Source of the DNA: an uncultured Eubacteriales bacterium
GTDB taxonomy: Bacteria; Bacillota; Clostridia; Oscillospirales; CAG-382
Direction: 5' to 3'
Length of the DNA: 26,698 bases
NCBI GenBank assembly: GCA_934446095.1
Contig: CAKSDR010000018.1
Coordinates: 1 to 26,698, forward strand
Shown here one piece after another: positions 16,189-23,810 of the stretch (position 1 is its first letter; every line of letters begins with the position of its first letter). The notes under the pieces were generated by a model. That model did no database searches. It worked only from the letters and a program-made list of their open reading frames with translations, and was not told the origin of the DNA. Made by a program: the position numbers and the translations under genes.

Positions 16189-17361
16189 ATGAAAAAGATT
16201 GTTGTTGCACTGTGTATTTTGTCTGTTGCATTGTTTGTTTCCGGATGCGGAATATCGGCTGACGTTTCAGAAAAAATGAGTTCGCTGAAAGAGGACGACA
16301 TAAAATTTACTTTTTCAACTTTGATTGGAACGGGCGATAATGCCTGTGAGGTCACAAAAGCGCTCAATGAAGCGGCGAATCGTGAAATCAAAGCTGACGA
16401 CAGTATACGGCTTCATTATGAACTTGAAGTTTACCTTTCCGGAAAACCTGACGCTTATAGTTCAGATGACGAACGTTTCCGAATTTTTGCAGGACTTGCA
16501 AAAAATATAGTAAAGGTTTGCTACGATTCTGAAAACGGAAAAACAAAAAGCGCCTTTTTTGAAGATGAAAAACTTTATAATCTTGTGCGCGGCTGTTATA
16601 AGACTGAAATCAGTATAGACGAAACTGAATATGAAAAATATCGTACTATTATTGAAAACAGGGCAGAACGGCTGCGGGAAGAAGCAGGCTTTACAGGATA
16701 CAAAATCACGCATTTTAATAAGAAAGATACATTTACCGACGGCGACGCGACATATGATATTTATAGTTGCGACTCTGTTTTTGAATGTCAAAATCCTGAT
16801 GACCCGGAACAGGTAACGTTGGCGGGGGGAATGTATCTCGACGCTGACGCCAGGATTTGCGGATATGATGAATTTACATACTTTGTTGTAAAAAATCCCG
16901 ACGCGAAGTCTTTTCCGTTATATAGGTTTTTGTTTTGGGATTTATATAGCGGAAGCGAGGAAAATGATACAGAAAAAGCAATTTTAGATAAAATAAGCGA
17001 CGCATTTAAACCTGAAGTTTCGGCAGAGTGGGCAAGTGATGATGCAGCATATTACGATGAGGCAGTATTTGAAAATCCGGGTACGTTTGCCGTTAAGATA
17101 GTATTTTCCGCGCGCAAACGCGTAAGCAATTTTAAAATACTTGATCTTTCGCCGAGTATTCTCAGCAGTACCAAGTATAATATTAAAGAAAAATATTCAA
17201 AGGAAGAATTCCTGCCGGAAAAGCCTTTGATTGCACAGGTTTCATTCTACGGTCTTTTCCCGAATAACGGCATTTCTTTTGTTGACGACAGCGGAGAAAC
17301 GAGAAGATATGCGCTGGTAGTAAGCGGTGATGACGGAACGATTATACTTTATGAAATTTAA
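16189..17361 (+). CDS. Lipoprotein of unknown function
   Basis: A 390-residue protein beginning with a classical type II signal: two lysines, a hydrophobic stretch and the lipobox VSGC with Cys20, so it should be a membrane-anchored lipoprotein on the outer face. I recognise no domain. The mature part is acidic, with internal Cys residues scattered over about 55-205 and a predicted beta-rich C-terminal third ending YALVVSGDDGTIILYEI. I choose ATG 16189, because GAGGTG ends 6 bases upstream; the in-frame GTG at 16180 overlaps that site. It begins 17 bases after the GH13 stop and precedes the operon terminator, so it is probably co-transcribed with glycogen genes. No functional tie to glycogen is visible, because the product faces outside while the enzymes are cytosolic. 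Confidence 0.8.
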   Translation: MKKIVVALCILSVALFVSGCGISADVSEKMSSLKEDDIKFTFSTLIGTGDNACEVTKALNEAANREIKADDSIRLHYELEVYLSGKPDAYSSDDERFRIFAGLAKNIVKVCYDSENGKTKSAFFEDEKLYNLVRGCYKTEISIDETEYEKYRTIIENRAERLREEAGFTGYKITHFNKKDTFTDGDATYDIYSCDSVFECQNPDDPEQVTLAGGMYLDADARICGYDEFTYFVVKNPDAKSFPLYRFLFWDLYSGSEENDTEKAILDKISDAFKPEVSAEWASDDAAYYDEAVFENPGTFAVKIVFSARKRVSNFKILDLSPSILSSTKYNIKEKYSKEEFLPEKPLIAQVSFYGLFPNNGISFVDDSGETRRYALVVSGDDGTIILYEI

Positions 17362-17373
17362 CCTGTAAATTTA

Positions 17374-17416
17374 AAGCGCACAGTGTGGATTATCCTTTTG
17401 CTGTGCGCTTGTTTTT
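17374..17416 (+). terminator. Terminator at the end of the glycogen operon
   Basis: A 10-bp perfect inverted repeat, AAGCGCACAG (17374-17383) and CTGTGCGCTT (17401-17410), with a 17-base loop, followed by GTTTTTG. It lies 12 bases after the lipoprotein stop. The loop is longer than usual, but the stem is strong. Confidence 0.8.
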
Positions 17417-17457
17417 GTGTCTAAAATTAACCGAAAATTTATGAAAAGTTATATAAA

Positions 17458-17486
17458 TTTACAAAAAGTTTGATATAAAATATAAA
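17458..17486 (+). promoter_or_regulatory. Promoter of the zinc-ribbon membrane protein gene
   Basis: TTTACA (17458-17463), a 17-base spacer and TATAAA (17481-17486), 47 bases before the ATG and after the upstream terminator. This makes the gene a separate unit. Confidence 0.5.
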
Positions 17487-17533
17487 AAATATGCATAGAT
17501 GCTTCGTTTGCAGTTTTATGATTGGAGAATAAT

Positions 17534-18607
17534 ATGAAATGCAGTGCATGCGGTAATGAATATGACGGAAATTTTTGCCCGATGTGCGGAAAATCTTCGT
17601 CAGAAAGTTTAATTCTGCCAGAAAATCCGAAAATTAATAAAAATCCTTTTTACAAAAAATGGCAGTTTTTGGTTGTTATTGTTGTTATAACTTTTATAAT
17701 AGGTTTTGTATCCGGAGGTTTTCTTTATAAAAGTATAAATTCACAATATAAGCAAGATTCCCTGCAGCAAAAGAAAAATAGCCGTGATACTTTTGCCGAC
17801 AGCACATCCGACTTCGATAAATATTATCTCAGTGTCGGCGAATACGCTGATATACCTTTGAAACTTTCTGCAAAAAATATCGCAAAAGACGATTTTCTTG
17901 TTATCAGCAGCGATACCGACGTTGTCGAAATTTCAGATATAAGCGCGGAAAATTCCGAAAATTATACGGAAATAAAATTCAGATGCAATGCTTTGTCGGC
18001 GGGGTCATCAATAGTCGAGGTCGTATCAAAAGACGGAAAACTTATGTCAAACAGCGTTTATTTTACAGTAGAACCAGCCCCTAAAATAAAAAGCATGGGG
18101 AATTTTATAACCGGCAGCACAGTTGGAAAAGTCGGAGATAAAATAAAAGTTTCTGTGCATATGACGCCGGTCGGAATCACAAAAGATGATTTTAAAATTT
18201 TGAACACTGACAGTTCTGTCGCCGAAATTTCCGGTATCCAGGTAACTGATGACGGTGGCGACACGGTGCTTACTTTCAGGTTGCTTTTGAATAAATCCGG
18301 TAAAACCGAGATCTCGGTAATATCTGCAGACGAAAAAACAGAGTCTGAAACTGTTACATATGTTGTTAAAGATGATGACGCTCATGGAAAAGAAGATATA
18401 ACACGTAAAAATGAAAATTTTGACAGCAGTACAGAAGATACAAACGCGAAAAGTACCAAAGATGCGAATGGTACGGTCTACGTAACTCCAAACGGCAAAA
18501 AGTATCATTTATCACCTTCCTGCGGAGGCAAGAATGCGAAAGCCACCTCGCTTGACGAGGCAAAAGCGGACGGAAAGACTGCTTGCGGCAAATGCGCATC
18601 GTCGTGA
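17534..18607 (+). CDS. Single-pass membrane protein: N-terminal zinc ribbon, two Ig-like repeats, C-terminal Cys/His motif
   Basis: A 357-residue protein I cannot assign to a named family. Order of parts: zinc ribbon CSACG...CPMCG (C3, C6, C15, C18); a basic Lys-rich stretch; one transmembrane helix at about 44-66; a polar linker; two similar beta-rich repeats at about 98-180 and 190-278, each with a D-D-F (KDDF) followed by a VVEIS/VAEIS motif, resembling bacterial Ig-like modules; a charged linker; and a C-terminal 40-residue module (VYVTPNGKKYHL...C330...C351xxC354). Similar short C-terminal modules occur on secreted Firmicute proteins; I recall this from experience, not a search. The positive residues before the helix put the ribbon inside and the rest outside. 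Start ATG 17534 is chosen because GGAG lies 6 bases upstream; the in-frame TTG at 17522 has no such site. It has its own promoter and terminator. Confidence 0.82.
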   Translation: MKCSACGNEYDGNFCPMCGKSSSESLILPENPKINKNPFYKKWQFLVVIVVITFIIGFVSGGFLYKSINSQYKQDSLQQKKNSRDTFADSTSDFDKYYLSVGEYADIPLKLSAKNIAKDDFLVISSDTDVVEISDISAENSENYTEIKFRCNALSAGSSIVEVVSKDGKLMSNSVYFTVEPAPKIKSMGNFITGSTVGKVGDKIKVSVHMTPVGITKDDFKILNTDSSVAEISGIQVTDDGGDTVLTFRLLLNKSGKTEISVISADEKTESETVTYVVKDDDAHGKEDITRKNENFDSSTEDTNAKSTKDANGTVYVTPNGKKYHLSPSCGGKNAKATSLDEAKADGKTACGKCASS

Positions 18608-18650
18608 TTTTTTGTCATCAAAATTTTTGTTTTGGAATAAAAAACATATA

Positions 18651-18687
18651 AAAAGACCGTGAATGATATTTTCATTCACGGTCTTTT
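18651..18687. terminator. Strong bidirectional terminator between the membrane protein gene and tRNA-Val
   Basis: A perfect 16-bp stem, AAAAGACCGTGAATGA (18651-18666) and TCATTCACGGTCTTTT (18672-18687), with a 5-base loop. On the minus strand it abuts the tRNA CCA end and is followed by a T-rich run (TTTTTATATGTTTTTT); on the plus strand it follows the membrane protein stop by 43 bases and ends in TTTT. Confidence 0.9.
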
Positions 18688-18762
18688 GGTGGGAGTTAAG
18701 AGGCTCGAACTCCTGACCCTCTGCTTGTAAGGCAGATGCTCTCCCAGCTGAGCTAAACTCCC
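18687..18762 (-). tRNA. tRNA-Val (anticodon UAC), downstream copy
   Basis: On the minus strand the 7-bp acceptor GGGAGTT/AACTCCC, the D arm (TAGCTCAGCTGGGAGAGC), the anticodon stem TCTGC/GCAGA with loop CTTACAA (anticodon TAC at 18727-18729), a five-base variable region and a T arm with loop TTCGAGC form a full cloverleaf. CCA is encoded (18687-18689). It differs from the other copy only in one T-loop base (TTCGAGC instead of TTCGAAC). Confidence 0.96.
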
Positions 18763-18777
18763 GGATATTTCATTATG

Positions 18778-18854
18778 ATGAATGCTTCATTTGCGAATGC
18801 TTCATTCACGAATGGTTCATTTTCAAACGCTTCATTCACAAATGACTTTTTTAA
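18778..18854 (+). repeat. 15-bp minisatellite in the spacer between the two tRNA-Val genes
   Basis: Four clear copies and one decayed copy of a 15-base unit: GAATGCTTCATTTGC (18780-18794), GAATGCTTCATTCAC (18795-18809), GAATGGTTCATTTTC (18810-18824), AAACGCTTCATTCAC (18825-18839), and a weak fifth at 18840-18854. Each good unit holds GAATG(n)TTCATT, a small self-complementary arm. The 10-mer TTCATTCACG also occurs in one arm of the terminator at 18671-18680. On the plus strand it can be read as a 32-codon frame from ATG 18778 with a pentapeptide pattern (NASFA NASFT NGSFS NASFT), but there is no ribosome site and the other strand is open too, so I do not call a gene. Confidence 0.85.
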
Positions 18855-19006
18855 TGGTACATTCTCAAAAGCCTAATTTCAAATTCTCAAATATAAATTC
18901 ATCAAACACTAAAAGAATATAACGTCAATACAAATAAATTAGTAAAATGACGAATTCTTGGATATTTACGCCCAAATTAACTAAAAAACTAACCGACGGG
19001 TAAAAA

Positions 19007-19082
19007 TGGTGGGAGTTAAGAGGTTCGAACTCCTGACCCTCTGCTTGTAAGGCAGATGCTCTCCCAGCTGAGCTAAACTCCC
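19007..19082 (-). tRNA. tRNA-Val (anticodon UAC), upstream copy
   Basis: The same cloverleaf as the downstream copy, with anticodon TAC at 19047-19049, consensus T loop TTCGAAC and an encoded CCA (19007-19009). It lies 38 bases after a consensus promoter. The two copies are 244 bases apart and probably share one transcript, since no good promoter or terminator was seen between them. Confidence 0.97.
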
Positions 19083-19120
19083 AAAATCAAAATCAGCAAC
19101 TTCTGCAACTGACAAGAAAT

Positions 19121-19149
19121 ATTATATCATCGCATAAGATATTTGTCAA
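19121..19149 (-). promoter_or_regulatory. Consensus promoter for the tRNA-Val pair
   Basis: On the minus strand a perfect TTGACA (19144-19149), a 17-base spacer and a perfect TATAAT (19121-19126). Such full-consensus promoters fit stable-RNA genes. Transcription would begin near 19114 and run through both tRNAs to the hairpin at 18651-18687. Confidence 0.92.
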
Positions 19150-19194
19150 TAGTTTTATCTTAAAAATATGAAAAATATAAAGTTTTATAAGTAA

Positions 19195-19226
19195 AAAGTG
19201 CAAAAGGCAGTAGCCTTTTGCACTTT
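19195..19226. terminator. Terminator downstream of polC
   Basis: A perfect 14-bp stem, AAAGTGCAAAAGGC (19195-19208) and GCCTTTTGCACTTT (19213-19226), with an AGTA loop. On the minus strand it lies about 80 bases after the polC stop and ends in a T run, closing the dxr-rseP-ispG-polC transcript before the tRNA promoter. Confidence 0.9.
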
Positions 19227-19305
19227 ATTATTAAAAGAAAAACTTTTGTAAAAAAGCATACTTTTAGAGAGAACATTAAAATAAAAATAGCATGCAGCAG
19301 CGGAT

Positions 19306-22300
19306 TTAAAAGAAGGTTAACTGATCGGTTTCTCTTAAATGAGAGAGAACGCCGTTCCTTTCAAGGATTTCCATAACGGTTTTTGTGATACCGCCTTTTT
19401 GCCGCAGTTCTTCTTTTGAAGTAATGTCTTCTTCCGACATTATTTTCTCAAGGTTTAAAGCGGCATTTACGCCAAGTCCGGGAAGGGAGGAAAACGGCAT
19501 GCGGATAGCGCCGTCCTCAGGCATAAACTCTGTTGCTTTTGATTTTTCAAGATTAACCGGAAGAAACTTTATTTTTCTTGCAAGAGCTTCGTTTACAAGT
19601 TGCATGGTGGATAAAGTTTCAGCGTCTTTCTGCTTTGAGTCGTTTCCTTTTTCTTCTATTTCGCGTATCGTTTTTTCTACTTCATGTTTTCCTTTTGAAA
19701 CGATTTCGGCGTCAAATCCGCCGGGCGCGACTGAGAAGAAAGCAGCATAGAATTCAAGCGGCATATGCACTTTATACCAGCCGAGCCTTAAAGCGGATAT
19801 GTCGTATGCTGCGGCATGCGCTTTCGGAAACATGTACTTTATTTTTTTACATGACTCAATGTACCATTCGGGAATATTTTCAGCAAGCATAGCCTGCTCG
19901 TATTCCGGCTTTAGGCCTCTTCCTTTGCGCACGTCTTCCATTATTTTAAATGACATGCTTCTATCAAGTCCGTGATAAATGAGATATGTCATGATGCTGT
20001 CACGAGTACCTATAACATCTGAAATCGTACAAGTTCCGTCATGTATCAAGTCAGCGGCATTGCCGAGCCAAACGTCGGTTCCGTGTGAAAGTCCGGAAAT
20101 CTGAAGCAGGTCGGAAAAGTTTTTCGGTTTTGCTTCCACAAGCATTTGACGAACAAATTTCGTTCCGAATTCCGGAAGGCCGAATGTACCGACGTCGCTT
20201 CCTATGTCTTCAGGTTTTACGCCAAGAGGTTCGGTTGAAAGGAATAACCCCATAACATCAGGATCCGAAAGGGGAGTATCAAGAATATTTTTGCCGGTGA
20301 ATTTTTCAATCATGTGATATTTTGTCGGAACATCGTGCCCGAGCATATCAAGTTTTAAAATCGTATCATGCAGATATTCAAAAGCAAAATGAGTGGTAAT
20401 AATATCAGAATTCGGATCGTCAGCCGGATGCTGAACAGGGGTAAAATCATAAACCTGAAATTCGCGTGGGATTACGATAATTCCGCCCGGATGCTGTCCG
20501 GTAGTTCTTTTTACGCCTTCGCAGCCTTTTGCAAGGCGCGCTTCTTCGGCCTTGTTTAAAACAACGGAGTGCTCCTCTTCGTATTTTTTCACATATCCGT
20601 ATGCGGTTTTCTCGGCAATGGTTCCTATTGTTCCTGCACGGAACACATTGTCGGCTCCGAACAGAACTTCTGTATATTTGTGACATTCCCCCTGAACATC
20701 ACCTGAAAAGTTAAGGTCAATATCAGGGGATTTATCCCCGTTAAATCCGAGAAATGTTTCAAACGGAATGTCGTGTCCGTCACGGTGCATGGGAGTATTG
20801 CACGATGGACAATTTTTTTCCGGCAGGTCAAATCCGGAACCGATAGAACCGTCGGTAATAAACTCGCAGTGTCTGCACTTTTTGCATCTGTAATGCGGAG
20901 GCAGAGGGTTTACTTCGGTGATTCCGGCCATGGTCGCAACGAACGACGATCCGACAGAACCTCTTGAACCCACAAGATACCCTTTGTCTTCACTGTATTT
21001 TATAAGACGCTGCGCGATTATATATAAAACCGCAAAGCCGTGCTTTATAATTGAAGATAATTCCCTGTCAAGTCTTATGCTTACAAGTTCGGGAAGATTT
21101 TCTCCGTACCAGTCATGAGCACGGTCATAACAAAGTTTTGTGAGTTCTTCTTCCGTTCCTTCCATTGACGGAGGATAGTTGCCGTCGGGAATCGGAAGAA
21201 TATTATCTTCAACCATGTCGGCGATTTTTCTTGTGTTTGTAACGACAATTTCGTAAGCCTTTTTTTGCGGAAGATATGAAAATTCTTTAAGCATTTCTTC
21301 GGTTGTGCGCATATACAGGGGTATATGCCGGTCAGCGTCGGAAAATTTCTGGCTTGTAAGCAATATTTTGCGGTATATTTCATCTTCGGGGTTTTCAAAA
21401 TGCGCGTCGCAGGTTGCGACTACTGGTTTTCCGAGTTCTTCGCCAAGCGCAATTATTTGTTTGTTGATATCCTGAAGAGCATAAATATCTTTTAAAGTGC
21501 CGTTGTCAATTAAAAATTGATTGTTTCCGAGAGGCTGAACCTCCAGATAATCGTAAAAAGATGCGATTTCTTTCAAATCATTTTTTGGGCGCTGCTCAAG
21601 AATTGCTCGGTATAACTCTCCGGCCTCGCATGCAGAACCTATAATAAGCCCTTCGCGGTATTCTGCAAGAAGCGTTTTGGGTATTCTCGGGGTCCTGTGA
21701 TAATATTTTAAGTATGAAGCGGAAACGAGTTTATATAAGTTTTTAAGTCCCGTTGCATTTTTTACGAGAATTATCTGATGAAAACTTTTTAATTTTTTAG
21801 GATCGGCATTTCTGCTCATAAGGTGGTTCAACTGATCCGAATTTACAATGCCTTCGGACTTCATCTTGTCAATCATGCTTTTATATATAAGCGCCAGCAT
21901 GTGGGCGTCCTCAAAGGCTCTGTGGTGGTTAAAATCTCCGAGATCAAAGTATTGCGCAAGCGTGTCAAGTTTATGGTTTTTAAGATCTGTGTTTATTTGT
22001 CTTGACATGGAAACTGTGTCTATAAAAGTCGGATCGAACGGGATTTTGCACTTTTCACATGCACTTCTTATAAAACTTATATCAAAAGACGCATTATGAG
22101 CGACAAGCACGTCTCCGTTTACAAATTTTAAAAAATCGGGAAGAACGTTTTCAATACCCGGGGCGTCTTTTACCATATCGTTTGTGATTCCGGTAAGGTT
22201 TGTAATTTCCTCGGAAATCGGCATTTTGGGATTTACAAAACTGGAAAAAGTTTCGCTGACCTCTCCCATTTTGTATCTTACGGCGCCGATTTCTGTTATT

Positions 22301-23781
22301 GCGCAGGTTTGAGGGGAAAGACCGGTAGTTTCAATATCGAAAACGACAAAACTGTCTTTTTGAAAATCAACGGTTTTGTTTGCGTAAATTGCACGCGCGG
22401 TATCGTCAACAAAATATGCTTCCATACCATACAGTACTTTTACTCCGCCGATTTTACGCGCGGCTTTCATTATCTGAGGAAAAGCCTGCAAGTTGCCGTG
22501 ATCCGTAACTGCAACAGCGTCCTGTCCCCAGTTTTTGACTATTTTAATTACATCTTCCGGTTCGATCGTGGCGTCGTTCTGCGACATTTTTGTATGAAGA
22601 TGAAGTTCTACTCTTTTTACTTCGGCATTGTCTGAGCGAAGTATTCTTTTTATTGACGCCATGGCAAGCGGTTTTACTGCAAGGGTGCCGTCAAATTTAA
22701 CAATACTTGCGCTTCCTTTTAACCCACTTGCCGGATTTTTTTCGAGAGGCGAATACTTCTCGTCATCTGAGGCTTTGTAAATAAATTTAACAACACACGA
22801 CGAATCATTGTCGGTCAAAAAGAAGGAGGCGATATATTTGTCTTTGCTTCGCGTAAGTTTTTTAGAAAAATTAAAAACTTGTCCGCAAACCGTAAAACGC
22901 TCTGAGTCAAGAGATATATCGCGTATCGGAATAATGTCAAAATCTTTTATAACACCGGAAATTGCTTTCGGGTCTGAAATTTCGAATTTCATGTTTCCGG
23001 AAAGCGCGATTCCTTCGGAAAGGTCGCTTTCGGCGGTAATTTCGCTGTTGTTAACCGAGTTCTGCGTTTCTACAATGTCATGAACTTCAATAGAACCGTT
23101 TACATATTTCTTGTATTGATTTTTTTCTATTTCACCCTGAGTATCGTAACTTTTTTGCGAAGGAGGTACAAAAGATGAAAAATCGGGAGGCGGCGGGGGC
23201 GGAATAAGTTCGGACAGGTTTTCACGCGAAATGTTTTTGCCCTTAAAAATTACTTTTTTTCTTAAAGCAAAACGTTCGAAAATTATGTCGGAAATTATTT
23301 TATCACACCCTGCAAAAGTCAGAAGGTTTTTACCGCCGTTTTTCAGTTCTATTTCGATAACATCATCGCCGCTTTCGGAAAGGTTTGCGATGCTTTTGTC
23401 GTTGCCGTCTATAAGTTCTGATCTGTCATCGTAACTTATAATGCGCAGCGACACATCAGCATTATTGAAAAAGCCATAACCGAGCGCGGAACGCTTAATT
23501 TTAAGTTCCGTTATAATATCCGGAAAGACTGACAGAGAGAAAAAATCAGAACTGTATTTCGGCTCAATTGTGATACAGTTTAATTCGTAACATTTTTTGA
23601 TATCTTCTTCAATTTTAAGAATGATATTGTAATCAACGTAGCCGGTAAAAGACAGTGTTGCGATTATATTCCTGTTATCTTTATCAACCATTAATTTTAT
23701 ATCCGAAATTTTTTCAACAGCCGAGGTTTCGGAAGAGCCCGGAGAATATTTGTTGAAAATTTCAAGAAAAGAACGTCCCAT
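19306..23781 (-). CDS. polC: DNA polymerase III PolC-type alpha subunit
   Basis: The main replicative polymerase of low-GC Gram-positives, with a built-in proofreading exonuclease. The 1491-residue product (Bacillus PolC is 1437) shows the PolC order: an N-terminal domain (1-190), a proline run (six Pro at 194-199), an OB fold (about 275-385), the first part of the PHP domain from VELHLHTKMS (391-400), a DEDD exonuclease inserted at about 477-640 (FDIETTGL with D482 and E484; HRAFEDAH at 620-627), the second PHP part, a four-Cys zinc site at about 965-995 (CKKC...CPSC), and the polymerase palm with PDIDLNFSGD at about 1018. The inserted exonuclease and the zinc site exclude DnaE. The ATG has AAAGGA about 12 bases upstream, somewhat far. 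It follows ispG by 29 bp. Confidence 0.98.
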   Translation of the reverse strand: MGRSFLEIFNKYSPGSSETSAVEKISDIKLMVDKDNRNIIATLSFTGYVDYNIILKIEEDIKKCYELNCITIEPKYSSDFFSLSVFPDIITELKIKRSALGYGFFNNADVSLRIISYDDRSELIDGNDKSIANLSESGDDVIEIELKNGGKNLLTFAGCDKIISDIIFERFALRKKVIFKGKNISRENLSELIPPPPPPDFSSFVPPSQKSYDTQGEIEKNQYKKYVNGSIEVHDIVETQNSVNNSEITAESDLSEGIALSGNMKFEISDPKAISGVIKDFDIIPIRDISLDSERFTVCGQVFNFSKKLTRSKDKYIASFFLTDNDSSCVVKFIYKASDDEKYSPLEKNPASGLKGSASIVKFDGTLAVKPLAMASIKRILRSDNAEVKRVELHLHTKMSQNDATIEPEDVIKIVKNWGQDAVAVTDHGNLQAFPQIMKAARKIGGVKVLYGMEAYFVDDTARAIYANKTVDFQKDSFVVFDIETTGLSPQTCAITEIGAVRYKMGEVSETFSSFVNPKMPISEEITNLTGITNDMVKDAPGIENVLPDFLKFVNGDVLVAHNASFDISFIRSACEKCKIPFDPTFIDTVSMSRQINTDLKNHKLDTLAQYFDLGDFNHHRAFEDAHMLALIYKSMIDKMKSEGIVNSDQLNHLMSRNADPKKLKSFHQIILVKNATGLKNLYKLVSASYLKYYHRTPRIPKTLLAEYREGLIIGSACEAGELYRAILEQRPKNDLKEIASFYDYLEVQPLGNNQFLIDNGTLKDIYALQDINKQIIALGEELGKPVVATCDAHFENPEDEIYRKILLTSQKFSDADRHIPLYMRTTEEMLKEFSYLPQKKAYEIVVTNTRKIADMVEDNILPIPDGNYPPSMEGTEEELTKLCYDRAHDWYGENLPELVSIRLDRELSSIIKHGFAVLYIIAQRLIKYSEDKGYLVGSRGSVGSSFVATMAGITEVNPLPPHYRCKKCRHCEFITDGSIGSGFDLPEKNCPSCNTPMHRDGHDIPFETFLGFNGDKSPDIDLNFSGDVQGECHKYTEVLFGADNVFRAGTIGTIAEKTAYGYVKKYEEEHSVVLNKAEEARLAKGCEGVKRTTGQHPGGIIVIPREFQVYDFTPVQHPADDPNSDIITTHFAFEYLHDTILKLDMLGHDVPTKYHMIEKFTGKNILDTPLSDPDVMGLFLSTEPLGVKPEDIGSDVGTFGLPEFGTKFVRQMLVEAKPKNFSDLLQISGLSHGTDVWLGNAADLIHDGTCTISDVIGTRDSIMTYLIYHGLDRSMSFKIMEDVRKGRGLKPEYEQAMLAENIPEWYIESCKKIKYMFPKAHAAAYDISALRLGWYKVHMPLEFYAAFFSVAPGGFDAEIVSKGKHEVEKTIREIEEKGNDSKQKDAETLSTMQLVNEALARKIKFLPVNLEKSKATEFMPEDGAIRMPFSSLPGLGVNAALNLEKIMSEEDITSKEELRQKGGITKTVMEILERNGVLSHLRETDQLTFF

Positions 23782-23810
23782 AATATGTATAAATCCTTTG
23801 CTGATAATCT

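Noticed and set aside
18047..18508. 153-codon open frame antisense to the membrane protein gene
   Set aside because: The plus-strand frame has clear domains, promoter and terminator; the antisense translation is low-complexity Phe/Ile/Cys-rich.
18780..18854. Possible CRISPR-like array
   Set aside because: Units are 15 bases, directly adjacent and imperfect, with no spacers and no cas genes.
18778..18876. 32-codon frame with pentapeptide-like repeats (NASFT) between the tRNA genes
   Set aside because: No ribosome site or promoter, very short, and the opposite strand is also open through the repeats. It is kept as a repeat, with a protein origin noted only as a possibility.
18972..19006. Terminator between the two tRNA genes (A/T-rich repeats around TTAACTAAAAAACTAA)
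   Set aside because: No stable GC-containing stem with a following T run; I treat the tRNAs as one transcript.
19306..23781. DnaE-type polymerase III
   Set aside because: The inserted exonuclease inside the PHP domain, the N-terminal OB fold and the four-Cys site before the palm show PolC.
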